Positions 1-10,966 of a DNA stretch of 64,000 bases are shown here, in pieces. Below the pieces are notes generated by a model. That model had not been told where the DNA came from. It made no database searches and saw nothing but the letters and a program-made list of their open reading frames with translations. How positions within the stretch are numbered: the stretch's first letter is position 1; each line of letters begins with the position of its first letter. The position numbers and the translations under genes were made by a program. The DNA is from Chitinophagales bacterium (GTDB lineage: Bacteria; Bacteroidota; Bacteroidia; Chitinophagales; Saprospiraceae), in the NCBI GenBank assembly GCA_013298955.1, contig JAAFJT010000002.1:1-64000 (forward strand). Reading direction: 5' to 3'.

Positions 1-3000
1 ACGTTGCGCGATACAACGGATGCGAATGGTTTGTATAGTTTTGATAATTTGTTGGCGGGTACTTATAAGATAACTTATTTGAAACCAATAGGTTATGAAT
101 TTACGTATCCAAATCAAGGCAGTGATTTGGCAGTCAATAGTGATGCAGACCCTATCACAGGTCAAACGCAAACCATTACCTTGCTTGCAGGTCAAAACGA
201 AACGGGCTTAGATGCTGGTTTATATCGTCCTGCGAAAATCGGAGATTTGGCTTGGGTGGATGTTTCTCGGAATGGTTTAAAAGACCTTACAGAAACAGGT
301 TTAGCGAATGTAACCGTAACCCTTACAGGCATTACAGGGAATGGAACGCCAGCGGATACAACGGTGCGGACGGATGCAAACGGTTTATACTTGTTTGACC
401 ATTTACGTCCAGGTCGTTACATCGTAACGTTCTCAAAACCAACAGGTTACAGCTTTACAACGCAAAGCAATAATCCAACAGGTGACAATGATAGTAACCC
501 AGATGCCAATACAGGCCAAACGGCTACTATTATCCTAATGTCGGGTGCAGACAATCGCACGATTGATGCAGGTTTCACATTACCAGTTAGAATGAGTATT
601 GGTAATTTAGTTTGGAATGATAACAACAACAATGGTAAAAAAGACGGTACTGAAATTGGCATTCCGGGTGTAAAAGTAACGTTGATGGGTCTTGGAACGG
701 ACGGTTTAAGTTTGACCAATGACGATGTTATCATCGATACGTTGTATTCTAATGCAAATGGTAACTATTTGTTTACCAATGTTTTAGCGGGTGATTATTA
801 TGTGATGTTGAGCAATATCCCAGTAGGCATTAAATCATCTACTGGAAATGGTCCAACGGATACAGGCAATACAGGTACTTACGAACCAAGCAATATTGGC
901 GACGTGAACGAAGAAGACCATGGTGCGATGTTGAACAACCGCATTTACAGTCAAATCGTCCATTTAGTAGCCAATCAATTGCCTATCAATGACGGTGATA
1001 CTGACAATAATACCAATTTAACAATCGATTTTGGTTTATATGTTCCACAAGTATTGCCAACGTTGAGTCTTGGAAACTTGGTTTGGAATGATGCTAATAA
1101 TGATGGTATTAAAGAAGCCAACGAAAGTGGCATTCCGAATGTCCGTTTAGGACTTTACAAATTGGGCGCAGATGGGTTGTCGAATACCGCAGATGATGTT
1201 CAAGTGACAGTTACGACGACATCGGCAAATGGTAGTTATTTGTTTACGAATTTAAATGAAGGAGCGTATTTCGTCAAAGTGTTGAGTGGTGTGCCAACTG
1301 GCATGTATTCGTCCACAGGAGACGGCGCAACCGATACAGACGGTATTGGTGCATACGAACCTGCGAATATCGGAGACGTAAACGATAAGGATCATGGTAC
1401 GGATTTGAATGCGATTACATTCAGCAATATTGTTGAATTGACCTTCAATAGCGAACCAACAACAGACGGTGACGCAGATGCCAATACGAACTTAACAGTT
1501 GATTTTGGTTTCTACGCACCACAAGTGCCGCAACGGTTGACGCTTGGTAATTCAGTTTGGAATGATGCGAATAATAATGGTATCAAAGAAGCGACTGAAA
1601 CAGGTATTGCAGATGTTACCTTAGTCTTGTGCAGCGTTGGAAATGATGGACGCAAAGGCACCGCAGATGATGTGGCAATTGATACGACGACGACCAATGG
1701 AAATGGTAATTATCTATTCACCGATTTGTCCGCAGGCAGCTATTTTGTGAAAATCAAAGCAGGATTGCCACAAGGCATGGTGAGTTCCACAGGAGATGGC
1801 GTTTCCGATATGGACGGTCAAGGCGCGTATGAACCGAGTACAGTGGGCGATGCCGATGGCAGAGACCATGGTTCACGCAATCCAGACGGTATCACAAGCG
1901 GTATTATCGAATTGACGGTAGGCGGCGAGCCTGTCAATGACGGTGACACGGATGCAAATACCAACTTGACGGTTGATTTAGGATTTTATCGTCCTGTCCC
2001 ACCTGTTTTGAGCATTGGAAATTTGGTTTGGAATGATGCCAATAATAATGGAAAACGCGATGCAGGGGAGTCAGGTTTAGAAGACATTGAAATTTTATTG
2101 TGCAATGTTGGAAATGACGGTATAAGAGGCACAGCCGATGATGTTCGCGTTGATTCTTTATTGACGGATGCGAATGGAGGTTATTTGTTTACAAACGTAC
2201 CAGAAGGCAACTATTCGGTCAAGGTGAAATTGGGTATTCCAACAGGAATGCGCAGTTCCACAGGCAATGGCATCTACGATAGAACAGGTGTTGGAGCATA
2301 TGAGCCGGGAGTTACGAACACGAATAATGATGAAGACCATGGTACCCAAGTAGGCGGCGGTTTGGAAGCAGTGAGTGGTGTTTTCCACCTTGCTCCGAAT
2401 ACACAACCGATTACAGACGGTGATAACAATCCACACACGAATTTGACCATTGACTTTGGTTTCTACGTTCCACAATCCTTGCCACAATTGAGTTTGGGTA
2501 ATTCGGTTTGGAATGATGCCAACAACAATGGTATCAAAGACGCTGGAGAAGCGGGCGTTGCAAATGTCATTGTTCAATTGTTCCGTCCGGGATTGGATGG
2601 GGTGATTGGTACACCAGATGATGTGACCATGTTTAAGGATACAACGGATGCAACAGGTACGTATCGTTTTGACGGTTTGAGTGCGAATGATTACTACGTG
2701 AAATTGATTGCAGGCATTCCGACAGGCATGCGCAGTTCAACAGGTAACGGTATCACAGACACCTTATATGTAGGTCCTTACGAACCGGGTGTGAATACGG
2801 ATTTGAATAACAGAGACCATGGTACTCGGTCTGGTACAACCATTATCAGTAAAATCGTTACGTTAACGGTTGGTGGTGAACCCACAAATGATGGCGATAC
2901 AGACCCGAATACGAATTTAACCATTGATTTTGGTTTATACAAACCACAAACATTGAATCCAATCTTAAAATTGGGTAATTTAGTTTGGTTTGATGAAAAC

Positions 3001-6000
3001 AACAATGGTAAAAAAGAGGCAACTGAAGAAGGGATTCCGGGCGTAGAAGTGATTTTGTACAAAGTGGGTGCAGATGCTCAACGCGGTACGGCGGATGATG
3101 TAGAAGTCGGCAGACAATTGACGAATTTGACTGGTAATTATTTATTCTCTGCTTTAACCGCAGGTGATTATTACATCAAATTAAACAATGGTTTGCAAAC
3201 CTTAGCATCTTCAACGGGCGATGGACGATATGACCTTGACGGTGCGGGTCTTTATGAACCGAGTAACATTGGCAAAATCAACAATCAAGACCATGGTACG
3301 CAACAGGGTAATACCATTGTAAGTCAAGTGATTACGTTGACGCAAAATGGTGAACCAACGAATGATGGCGATACTAATTCTAATACGAATTTAACAGCCG
3401 ATTTCGGTTTGTACAAATTAGTACCGAATGGTATTTTTGACTTAGCGTTGATTGACCGATTGGGCGATAACGAAGACATCTATGCGAGAGAAGGTGATAC
3501 GGTCAAGTTTACAATGGTCGTATTGAATCAAGGAACGCGAGATGCTTACGACGTAAAAGTGAAAAATTATTTGCCATCGACGATGAAATTCTACCCGAAT
3601 TTGAATACGGCAGCCCGCACGAACAATGCAAATAATTGGGCAACGGATACAACAACGGTGATTCCATTTGTAAGAGCAGGTGATTCGGTTAAAATTGATA
3701 TATACATTGTAGCTGCACCGTTAGTCGTCAATAAAATGATGGTTCACAAAGCAGAAATCATGTTTGCCACAGACCAGTTGAATGGTTTAGTCAATACGCA
3801 AGATGTTGATTCTAAGGCAGATAGCAATCCAAATAATGATGTGGTTGGGGGTGATAATGTTATCAACAATCGCAATAATGATGAGGATGACCATGATTAT
3901 GCAGGGGTGGTAGCGATTCGCAATTTTGACCCACTCGGCTATATTTACTGCGACAAGACGAAAATGGTTGTGAAAGGCGGTACAATAAACGTTACAGGAC
4001 CGGGTTTGGTGTTCATTCACCATGATGGACATGACGGTTACTACCAATGGTGGACGGATGGTACGCCAGGACTTTACACCATGACTTACTCGCATCCAGC
4101 AGGATACCCGATGAGTACGCGCCATTTGCCAGCAGGCTCTTTCCTTGACCCGACTGGTTTAGACGGTTCGCCAAGCGATAGAGATGGTTTGACAGATAGT
4201 TTATACACCTTAGGTTCAAGAGGGAATATCGGAGAAACGTACTTAGCAGATACTTCTTTTGCAGCGAATCCATACTATTTGAGGTTTGAATTGGAAACGG
4301 GAGACCCTTTCATCAATTTCAATAACATTCCAGTACAATGTGGATTGCTTGGTACCTTGGTTTTTGTGGATTTGGATAATAACAATGTGTTGAGCAGTAG
4401 AGATTTATTATTGGACAATGTTCGCGTTGATTTATTTGAATGCGGCAATCCAATTGATATTTTAGCAACAGGCAGAACGGAAAATGGGCGTTGGAATTTT
4501 GACGGTTTGGTGGCAAATCAATATACCGTTCGATTTACAGCACCGTCAGGTTATGAAGTTGTGACGGCAAATGTTGGCTCAGAAGAATTAACGGACAGTG
4601 ATGCAGACCCATCAAATGGATTTACGGCTTGTATTCCGTTAGCTTATGGACAATGTGATACGATTCATGCCAGATTAGGCTTACGGGCGATTGCAGGTTT
4701 CTGTACTACACCAGTCGTAACTTCGAGAACAGGTAATTTATCGACTTGTACGCAGGGTGGTGTTCAAAATGTGACGATTCGCCTTGACCAACCGATTGCA
4801 AGTTATTCGATAGCGGGCAGCGCAGGATACCGAAATGTGGTGGTTAGTGGACAAACGATTCGTTTTGAAAGTATTTTAAATGGTAATTTCAATAACATCA
4901 GCGTCAATCTAACAACCCCAGGTGGTTGTACGGTAACCGAGAATTTTACCTACGAATTGGCAAATGTGCCAGTAGCGAACTTTACGGTGATAGAGCCATT
5001 CTGTCGCGGCGAAGAAGTGAAAATTATCTTTACAGGGCGGGCAACAGCAGGTGCGCAATTGAATTACAGTTTGAATGGTGCAAGAATCATTCGCCGCAGT
5101 GCAGGTACGGCAACGAGACCCACAGGCGACACAACAGTAGTCGTTTGGGATGAATACGGTGGCAAAGTGTTGCGTTTAGATGTAAACGATGGCGGTTGTA
5201 CCGATTCTAAAACGGTTAGTATTTTGATTAAAAAAGCATTGAGAACCGATGTGATTAAGAAAGATACGACGATTTGTCCAAATACATGTGTGGTGTTGAG
5301 AACGACTGCTGCGAATAACAATATTATTTGCACCCACAATTGGCTTACGATTCAAGGAGATTCCGTTGGTTTAAATGCAACGTATATTCCTGAACCAACG
5401 GCTTGTGTTACCAGAACGACAACGTATATTTTAAAAGTAGTAGATGTAAATAGTTGTCATTCAAATGATACTGTTACCATTAGAGTTAGAGATACAGCGA
5501 ATTTAGTGTTCAGTGGTGTGCCAAGTGATGTAACGATGTATTGTGGTGCAATCATTGCAGCTCCAAGCACCGTAACTGGTAGAGATACGGCATTGAATAC
5601 AAATCGCCCTGTGACAATGACCGAACGCCGAGTGAATCGCGCTTGTGGATACGATTTGATTAGAACTTGGACGACAACCGACACTTGCGGACGTTCGATT
5701 TCAAAATCACAAACGATTGCAGTCCGTGATACACAACGCCCTGTTTTTGGACGGGTTCAGAATCCTGTGTATGTAACTTGTGGTCAGCCGTTCCCAGTAT
5801 CGGCGATTCCGACAGCAACAGACGCATGTAGTGATGTAACGGTGACGTTGTTAAGAAGCGATACAACAGGTGCCTGTACGATGAAACGGACTTGGTTGGC
5901 AACCGATGCTTGTGGTAACACTGCTACGACAGGTCAAATCATCCTTTTATTGGATACGGTGAAACCAACGATTCGATTAGTACACCCCATGTTAGCGGGT

Positions 6001-8652
6001 GTTCGGAACGGCGATACGATGACGATGGATTGTGGCAACATGAGAATCTTCAATCCAGAAGATGCGGTTGCAACAGATAATTGTGATGCACGTCCGACGA
6101 TGGAATTTGTGGATTTGAGTAGAAGATTCGGTACTTGTGCAAGAGACGGTTACACGTTATTGATGGAATGCGCTTGGAAAGCGACAGATGCTTGTGGAAA
6201 TGTTGCGTTTTACAAATTCTTTGTAAAAATGACGGATAACCAAGTGCCTGTTTTGAGCAATAACATTCCAAGAGATACCGCAATCAGTTTGTTACAAGGA
6301 CAACAGATTCCAGCAGCACCGACGAATATTACAGCAACGGACAATTGTACGGATAATGTTCAAGTGACTTTGGCAGAAACGCAAACGCCAACAGCCGGTG
6401 GATACATTTTGACACGGATTTGGACTGCGACTGACCAATGTGGCAATGCCGCAACAGGTGGTCAACGTATCACGGTCTTGACAGGATGTACCTTACCAGC
6501 AGCGACTGCCGCAACAACGGCTTCTAATTGTGGTGCAGCTAACGGAACAGTCACATTAGCGATAGACAATGCAGCCAATTATCGTTTTGTGTGGAGCGCA
6601 GGCATTGCAGGCGCGACAAGCAATAACCGAATTGGTTTAACACCGGGTCAATACAGCGTAAGAGTTCAACGATTAACTGATACCGCTTGTATGCAAATCT
6701 TGAATTTCACGATAGCGAATGATGGCACAGGCTGTTGCAGCAACTTTATTGCAGCGACCGCAGTAGTCAGAACGCTCAATGACTGTGTGACGAACATAGC
6801 TTCAACAGCAGAAGTTTGTGTCGAAATTCCGGGCAATCAGATTACAGGTTACACGATTATAGATAATGGCAGACCTTACAATGGTGGTTTTGGTTTATGT
6901 GCAGCAGGTTCAACCATGCGTTTCAACGCAGGAGACCATACGGTGATTTTCACAAAACCTGACGGTTGTAAAGACACATTGAGTGTGACGGTAAACTGTG
7001 TTCAAGAGTTTCAAGTAGAACGGAGTATCGCAGCACAGCAAACGGGTACTTGGTGTCCATCGGAATTGGGCTTGAATCAAACGTTTGTAGGGATTGAAAA
7101 TCAATGTCCTACTTCATCAGGCACGAATGTTCGATACAGCATCAACCCTGTAACGCGTTGTGTAACGTACACAGGGTTAACGAGAGGACTTGATACTGCA
7201 TGTTTATTGTTGAGAGCATCCGACGGACGGAATGTGTTAGTGCGTTTATTGGTGAATACAGGAGCTTGTTTCCAAAACATCGTCGCACAAGATACGATTC
7301 CAGCGTTTTCGGCTTGTGTGAGCGATTCGGTGAAAGCGTGTTTTGATATACCATTAGACAGTATGGTGAATTACGTTTTATTGTCGGATGGTTATCCATA
7401 CACATCGCGTTTTGAAGGTTGTAAATACGATACGACGTATGCTTATACTTACTTTACAGTGCCGGGGCGTGGTAATTCGGGACCTTATCGGGTGGATTCA
7501 TGGATGATGAACGGACGCGCTTATAGTGGCGTTGTAGCAAACATCAATGCTTTGGTCGATTCGATGAATCGGTGGGATGCTGGCGGCAATTGGCGGATGA
7601 ATAGCGGTACAATGACCATTGTAGGCGGTAATCATAACAACAATTACGCGACGATGAAAATTACGAAAATCAATACAGGAGCTTTCGCGCTCTTGAACTT
7701 GAATCGCAATTTGATACCGAAAGCAACGATGATATGGGTGAAAACGGGCAGACATACGTTAACATTCATTGACAACCGCACAGGATGTATCGATACAGCA
7801 GTCGTTTTAGGGGCATGTGTGAATCCATCAACGGTACAACGGACGATTAATGTAGGTCAAAGTGAGACATTCTGTTTAGAGCGCACTGAATTATTGGGCA
7901 ATCGTTACACAAGTCGTGCGATTAGTTCGATACCAATTGCGAATGTTAATTACAGTTTGAATCCGATGACCCATTGTGTTACGTTTACAGGATTAGCAGT
8001 AGGCAGCCAAACGGCTTCATTTGTGATGTGTGACCAATACGGCATTTGCGATACGACTTATTTCGCTGTGAATGTTCGAGTTGGTTTAAGGATTCCAACA
8101 AATGTACCAGTGGCACAAGACGATACAGCAACCACAACGATAGGCAGACCAGTAGTTATCAATGTGTTACGCAACGATTCAACGTTTACAAACGCGGGTA
8201 CAGCACCGCCATCTGTAACGATATTGTTGCAACCACAACATGGTACGGTATCTGTGAATAACTTAGGACAAATCTTGTACATGCCGGATGCGAATTATTG
8301 TGGCTCCGTAACAGACCGATTGATGTATGTGGTTTGTAATGGACGCGGTTGCGATACTGCAATGGTTCGGGTTTGGGTACAATGTCCGACCGTGAAAGTA
8401 AATAATGGTTTCTCTCCGAATGGAGACGGTATCAATGATACGTTTACAATTGAAGGTTTGGAAAATTATCCAAATCACAAATTGCAAGTATTCAATCGTT
8501 GGGGAACTGAGATTTACAATGCAGTACAATACAAAGGCAACTGGGAAGGTTTCTGGGATAATACAAATTTGCCAGAAGGGACGTATTTCTACATCTTGGA
8601 TTTAGGGGACGGCGAGAAACCAAAATCGGGATATGTGCAGATACAACGATAG
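1..8652 (+). CDS. Giant secreted SdrD-like repeat protein, T9SS type B cargo (5' end missing)
   Basis: The reading frame is open from base 1, so the N-terminus lies upstream of the window; at least 2,883 residues are visible. The first 3.4 kb encode SdrD_B-like domains of about 156-160 residues each (starts near 229, 595, 1060, 1531, 2008, 2485, 2962). Each has a GNxVWNDxNNNG motif, GTADDV and NGxYLFTNL segments, and a TNLTxDFGxY end. A DUF11-like domain follows near 3430-3900, another SdrD-like domain near 4339-4690, then HYR/Ig-like modules rich in ATDxCGN (about 5480-6480), cysteine-rich repeats, and a Big_9-like domain (about 8090-8390). The last 85 residues (from 8398) form a CHU_C-type domain with FSPNGDGINDTF, the type B sorting signal of T9SS. 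Expected role: a cell-surface or secreted adhesin or matrix protein. The exact ligand cannot be read from the sequence. Confidence 0.93.
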   Translation, partial: TLRDTTDANGLYSFDNLLAGTYKITYLKPIGYEFTYPNQGSDLAVNSDADPITGQTQTITLLAGQNETGLDAGLYRPAKIGDLAWVDVSRNGLKDLTETGLANVTVTLTGITGNGTPADTTVRTDANGLYLFDHLRPGRYIVTFSKPTGYSFTTQSNNPTGDNDSNPDANTGQTATIILMSGADNRTIDAGFTLPVRMSIGNLVWNDNNNNGKKDGTEIGIPGVKVTLMGLGTDGLSLTNDDVIIDTLYSNANGNYLFTNVLAGDYYVMLSNIPVGIKSSTGNGPTDTGNTGTYEPSNIGDVNEEDHGAMLNNRIYSQIVHLVANQLPINDGDTDNNTNLTIDFGLYVPQVLPTLSLGNLVWNDANNDGIKEANESGIPNVRLGLYKLGADGLSNTADDVQVTVTTTSANGSYLFTNLNEGAYFVKVLSGVPTGMYSSTGDGATDTDGIGAYEPANIGDVNDKDHGTDLNAITFSNIVELTFNSEPTTDGDADANTNLTVDFGFYAPQVPQRLTLGNSVWNDANNNGIKEATETGIADVTLVLCSVGNDGRKGTADDVAIDTTTTNGNGNYLFTDLSAGSYFVKIKAGLPQGMVSSTGDGVSDMDGQGAYEPSTVGDADGRDHGSRNPDGITSGIIELTVGGEPVNDGDTDANTNLTVDLGFYRPVPPVLSIGNLVWNDANNNGKRDAGESGLEDIEILLCNVGNDGIRGTADDVRVDSLLTDANGGYLFTNVPEGNYSVKVKLGIPTGMRSSTGNGIYDRTGVGAYEPGVTNTNNDEDHGTQVGGGLEAVSGVFHLAPNTQPITDGDNNPHTNLTIDFGFYVPQSLPQLSLGNSVWNDANNNGIKDAGEAGVANVIVQLFRPGLDGVIGTPDDVTMFKDTTDATGTYRFDGLSANDYYVKLIAGIPTGMRSSTGNGITDTLYVGPYEPGVNTDLNNRDHGTRSGTTIISKIVTLTVGGEPTNDGDTDPNTNLTIDFGLYKPQTLNPILKLGNLVWFDENNNGKKEATEEGIPGVEVILYKVGADAQRGTADDVEVGRQLTNLTGNYLFSALTAGDYYIKLNNGLQTLASSTGDGRYDLDGAGLYEPSNIGKINNQDHGTQQGNTIVSQVITLTQNGEPTNDGDTNSNTNLTADFGLYKLVPNGIFDLALIDRLGDNEDIYAREGDTVKFTMVVLNQGTRDAYDVKVKNYLPSTMKFYPNLNTAARTNNANNWATDTTTVIPFVRAGDSVKIDIYIVAAPLVVNKMMVHKAEIMFATDQLNGLVNTQDVDSKADSNPNNDVVGGDNVINNRNNDEDDHDYAGVVAIRNFDPLGYIYCDKTKMVVKGGTINVTGPGLVFIHHDGHDGYYQWWTDGTPGLYTMTYSHPAGYPMSTRHLPAGSFLDPTGLDGSPSDRDGLTDSLYTLGSRGNIGETYLADTSFAANPYYLRFELETGDPFINFNNIPVQCGLLGTLVFVDLDNNNVLSSRDLLLDNVRVDLFECGNPIDILATGRTENGRWNFDGLVANQYTVRFTAPSGYEVVTANVGSEELTDSDADPSNGFTACIPLAYGQCDTIHARLGLRAIAGFCTTPVVTSRTGNLSTCTQGGVQNVTIRLDQPIASYSIAGSAGYRNVVVSGQTIRFESILNGNFNNISVNLTTPGGCTVTENFTYELANVPVANFTVIEPFCRGEEVKIIFTGRATAGAQLNYSLNGARIIRRSAGTATRPTGDTTVVVWDEYGGKVLRLDVNDGGCTDSKTVSILIKKALRTDVIKKDTTICPNTCVVLRTTAANNNIICTHNWLTIQGDSVGLNATYIPEPTACVTRTTTYILKVVDVNSCHSNDTVTIRVRDTANLVFSGVPSDVTMYCGAIIAAPSTVTGRDTALNTNRPVTMTERRVNRACGYDLIRTWTTTDTCGRSISKSQTIAVRDTQRPVFGRVQNPVYVTCGQPFPVSAIPTATDACSDVTVTLLRSDTTGACTMKRTWLATDACGNTATTGQIILLLDTVKPTIRLVHPMLAGVRNGDTMTMDCGNMRIFNPEDAVATDNCDARPTMEFVDLSRRFGTCARDGYTLLMECAWKATDACGNVAFYKFFVKMTDNQVPVLSNNIPRDTAISLLQGQQIPAAPTNITATDNCTDNVQVTLAETQTPTAGGYILTRIWTATDQCGNAATGGQRITVLTGCTLPAATAATTASNCGAANGTVTLAIDNAANYRFVWSAGIAGATSNNRIGLTPGQYSVRVQRLTDTACMQILNFTIANDGTGCCSNFIAATAVVRTLNDCVTNIASTAEVCVEIPGNQITGYTIIDNGRPYNGGFGLCAAGSTMRFNAGDHTVIFTKPDGCKDTLSVTVNCVQEFQVERSIAAQQTGTWCPSELGLNQTFVGIENQCPTSSGTNVRYSINPVTRCVTYTGLTRGLDTACLLLRASDGRNVLVRLLVNTGACFQNIVAQDTIPAFSACVSDSVKACFDIPLDSMVNYVLLSDGYPYTSRFEGCKYDTTYAYTYFTVPGRGNSGPYRVDSWMMNGRAYSGVVANINALVDSMNRWDAGGNWRMNSGTMTIVGGNHNNNYATMKITKINTGAFALLNLNRNLIPKATMIWVKTGRHTLTFIDNRTGCIDTAVVLGACVNPSTVQRTINVGQSETFCLERTELLGNRYTSRAISSIPIANVNYSLNPMTHCVTFTGLAVGSQTASFVMCDQYGICDTTYFAVNVRVGLRIPTNVPVAQDDTATTTIGRPVVINVLRNDSTFTNAGTAPPSVTILLQPQHGTVSVNNLGQILYMPDANYCGSVTDRLMYVVCNGRGCDTAMVRVWVQCPTVKVNNGFSPNGDGINDTFTIEGLENYPNHKLQVFNRWGTEIYNAVQYKGNWEGFWDNTNLPEGTYFYILDLGDGEKPKSGYVQIQR

Positions 8653-8682
8653 ACGATAAATGAAATTCAATCATTGAAAGGC

Positions 8683-8714
8683 AACGCCGCAGGAGTTACA
8701 TCCTGCGGCGTTTT
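8683..8714 (+). terminator. Rho-independent terminator of the giant repeat protein gene
   Basis: A perfect 12-bp GC-rich stem (AACGCCGCAGGA with TCCTGCGGCGTT, 6-nt loop) begins 30 bases after the stop codon and is followed by a short T run. Confidence 0.85.
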
Positions 8715-9145
8715 GCTTTGGGGGACTTTACGTAAGTCCCCCATTTTAGTCAGCAATTTAGGTCGATACTATTGGAACACGGATGACGCGGATTGGGCGG
8801 ATTTGCACGGATTTTGTTCGATTTCATTGAACTTTTAGTTCAAAAAAGCATTAAAAATAAAAGAATCGTTTGCATCAAACTAAAAAATCCGTGAAAATCC
8901 GCCCAATCCGCGTCATCCGCGTTCCATTTGCTTTGGGGGACTTTACGTAAGTCCCCCATTTTAGTCAGCAATTTAGGTCGATACTATTGGAACACGGATG
9001 ACGCGGATTGGGCGGATTTGCACGGATTTTGTTCGATTTCATTGAACTTTTAGTTCAAAAAAGCATTAAAAATAAAAGAATCGTTTGCATCAAACTAAAA
9101 AATCCGTGAAAATCCGCCCAATCCGCGTCATCCGCGTTCCATTTG
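8715..9145. repeat. Tandem pair of 215-bp units carrying the family-1 palindrome
   Basis: Two essentially identical 215-bp units (8715-8929 and 8930-9144) lie head to tail. Each starts with a short hairpin (GGGGGACTT with AAGTCCCCC around TACGT). It then carries the dispersed family-1 inverted repeat: arm GGAACACGGATGACGCGG, about 75 bp of AT-rich middle, and returning arm CCGCGTCATCCGCGTTCC. A third copy of the small GGGGGACTT hairpin is at 9183-9204. The 538-base gap after the giant gene holds this repeat, the terminator and nothing that looks coding. Confidence 0.9.
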
Positions 9146-9190
9146 TATCCTAACTTTCCAAAACGGAAATTGCTGCATTTTAGGGGGACT

Positions 9191-10912
9191 TTACGTAAGT
9201 CCCTTTACTTGATTGCCATACACCTTATAAACGCGTTCAATTTCTTCTTTATACGCTCGATATTGTTCAGCCGATATTTTAGCTCGAATGGTTTCTAAGA
9301 ATTGCGATAATTTTTGATATTCCGAATCACTCAAATAATTATCTTCTAAAAAAACATCCACCAATTGTAAAAAACTTTGATTCATATCACGGGTAATTTC
9401 CATCGTCCGCATCTTGTCTTCCAATGAATCATAGAAAAAGGACGCTTCGGAATAATTTACTTTTTGTTGTAAAACCAATTGTTCAAATTCTCGTTTCAAT
9501 AAATTGACATTGCCTAAAACATTGTCATAATCGCGTTTTTTATGTTCAAAATCAAGGGACAATGCATGTATTTTATCAGTATATTCCTTGATATATTTAT
9601 GCCTTTTACGCACGAAAAGCCAACCAAAAAGCCCCGTTACTAAGGCAAACGTTCCTGCAACGGCAAATTCATTGAGCGCACCAGCTTGACGCAAAAAGTC
9701 CAAAAACTGAAAAATAGGGCTTGAATGTTGCTTTTTGCCCTTCGTTTCAATGGTATAGAAAATGGGTTTAAAATCCTGAGCATTCAATTCTTTAGCAGGT
9801 CGGAACGCATTGACATGTTGAATAAAGGTGTTTTGGATTTTAATAAAATCGTCTTTACCATACATTTTCCGAATATCGCACCATTGCCCCAATTGATGTC
9901 CTTTTCCATATTGATTTTCAATCAATTCATTGGTACGAATGAAAAAATAAACCAATCGTTTAAGATTCGGCGTATCTTGCAAGGCAGCCAATTGTTTTTT
10001 CGATTTTTCAACGGCACTCATCAAGGCTTTGTCCGTAGGTTTTTGGGCTAATTCCGCCATTTGTTTCGGAATCATTTGTTTTACTTTTGCCAATTGCTCT
10101 CGAAGGGCTAAAATCAATTCGCCATGATTGACTTCCAACATTTCCTGCCCGCCAAATCGTTTGAAATGTTCATTATTCAACTCGATTTTAGAGCTAACGC
10201 CCGTATGCGTAAGGCATAATAAATAAAAATTATCTGGAATATGAATCGTATCTTTATCAAAAATCACAGGCAAACGCGGTTCATCCAATTTCTGCCATAA
10301 TTCGGGTCCAAACAAAGTTTCAGGATTGATTTTATCAAAATCATCAATCATGCAAACAAATTTTTGATTGGGATTTTTCAAACAAATATCCCAAAATTTC
10401 AATAATTTGCCTTTTTTGAAATGCCCTTGTTCATCGAATTGTCCAATAAATCGTTTGTTGTATTCCAAATCAAATTGGGGCGCGCATAAAATGTCCAATC
10501 GATGTGATTTATCGGTGGTCGCAATCAATGCGGCGATTTTGGACAATAGGGTAGTGTTGCCTACGCCCGAAACGCCTGACATTAAAATCACTTTTTTGTT
10601 TACAACTAAATTAAAATATTGTTTGAATTTGGAAAAGGACATGGTTGGCACATACGGTTTTGCAATCAACTTGAAAGCCGTCGAATCATCCACAAAATCT
10701 TTTTGATGGAATGTTTCATACAAAACTTGTAAAGAATCCGCCGATTTATCTAAGGTCAAATAATCTTTGCCGAGTTGCGCATCCAAATCTTTCCAAAGCG
10801 GGTCATCTTCATTTTTGAGACCCACGTAAAGGGCGGCACTGATGCCAATCAATAGCGGAGCTACCCAAAGACAATAAGGGTATATTTTTTTAAAAAATTT
10901 AAAGCTGGGCAT
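9191..10912 (-). CDS. Membrane-anchored P-loop NTPase with coiled coil, atypical Walker A
   Basis: The protein is 573 aa from the ATG at 10912. An upstream ATG at 10957 would give 588 aa, but a TACATTTG promoter box ends only about 10 bases before it, so the downstream start is preferred. Order: TM segment (about 13-31); P-loop GVSGVGNTT (113-121), where the usual lysine is Asn119; Walker B-like MIDDFD with Asp190-Asp191; second TM (about 416-434); a charged coiled coil and helical C-terminus. The layout (TM, NTPase, TM, coiled coil) recalls membrane-associated STAND or KAP-type NTPases, but I cannot assign a family. Its neighbours give no functional link. If Asn119 is real, nucleotide hydrolysis may be weak or absent. 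Confidence 0.7.
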   Translation of the reverse strand: MPSFKFFKKIYPYCLWVAPLLIGISAALYVGLKNEDDPLWKDLDAQLGKDYLTLDKSADSLQVLYETFHQKDFVDDSTAFKLIAKPYVPTMSFSKFKQYFNLVVNKKVILMSGVSGVGNTTLLSKIAALIATTDKSHRLDILCAPQFDLEYNKRFIGQFDEQGHFKKGKLLKFWDICLKNPNQKFVCMIDDFDKINPETLFGPELWQKLDEPRLPVIFDKDTIHIPDNFYLLCLTHTGVSSKIELNNEHFKRFGGQEMLEVNHGELILALREQLAKVKQMIPKQMAELAQKPTDKALMSAVEKSKKQLAALQDTPNLKRLVYFFIRTNELIENQYGKGHQLGQWCDIRKMYGKDDFIKIQNTFIQHVNAFRPAKELNAQDFKPIFYTIETKGKKQHSSPIFQFLDFLRQAGALNEFAVAGTFALVTGLFGWLFVRKRHKYIKEYTDKIHALSLDFEHKKRDYDNVLGNVNLLKREFEQLVLQQKVNYSEASFFYDSLEDKMRTMEITRDMNQSFLQLVDVFLEDNYLSDSEYQKLSQFLETIRAKISAEQYRAYKEEIERVYKVYGNQVKGLT

Positions 10913-10966
10913 TTTTTGAGTATGTTTGTAAACGAATATTGAGTAGTGATTGTCCATTTAAAGGCT

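Noticed and set aside
3787-4273. Minus-strand ORFs of 112 and 86 codons inside the giant gene
   Set aside because: They are antisense shadows of a continuous, well-recognised repeat protein.
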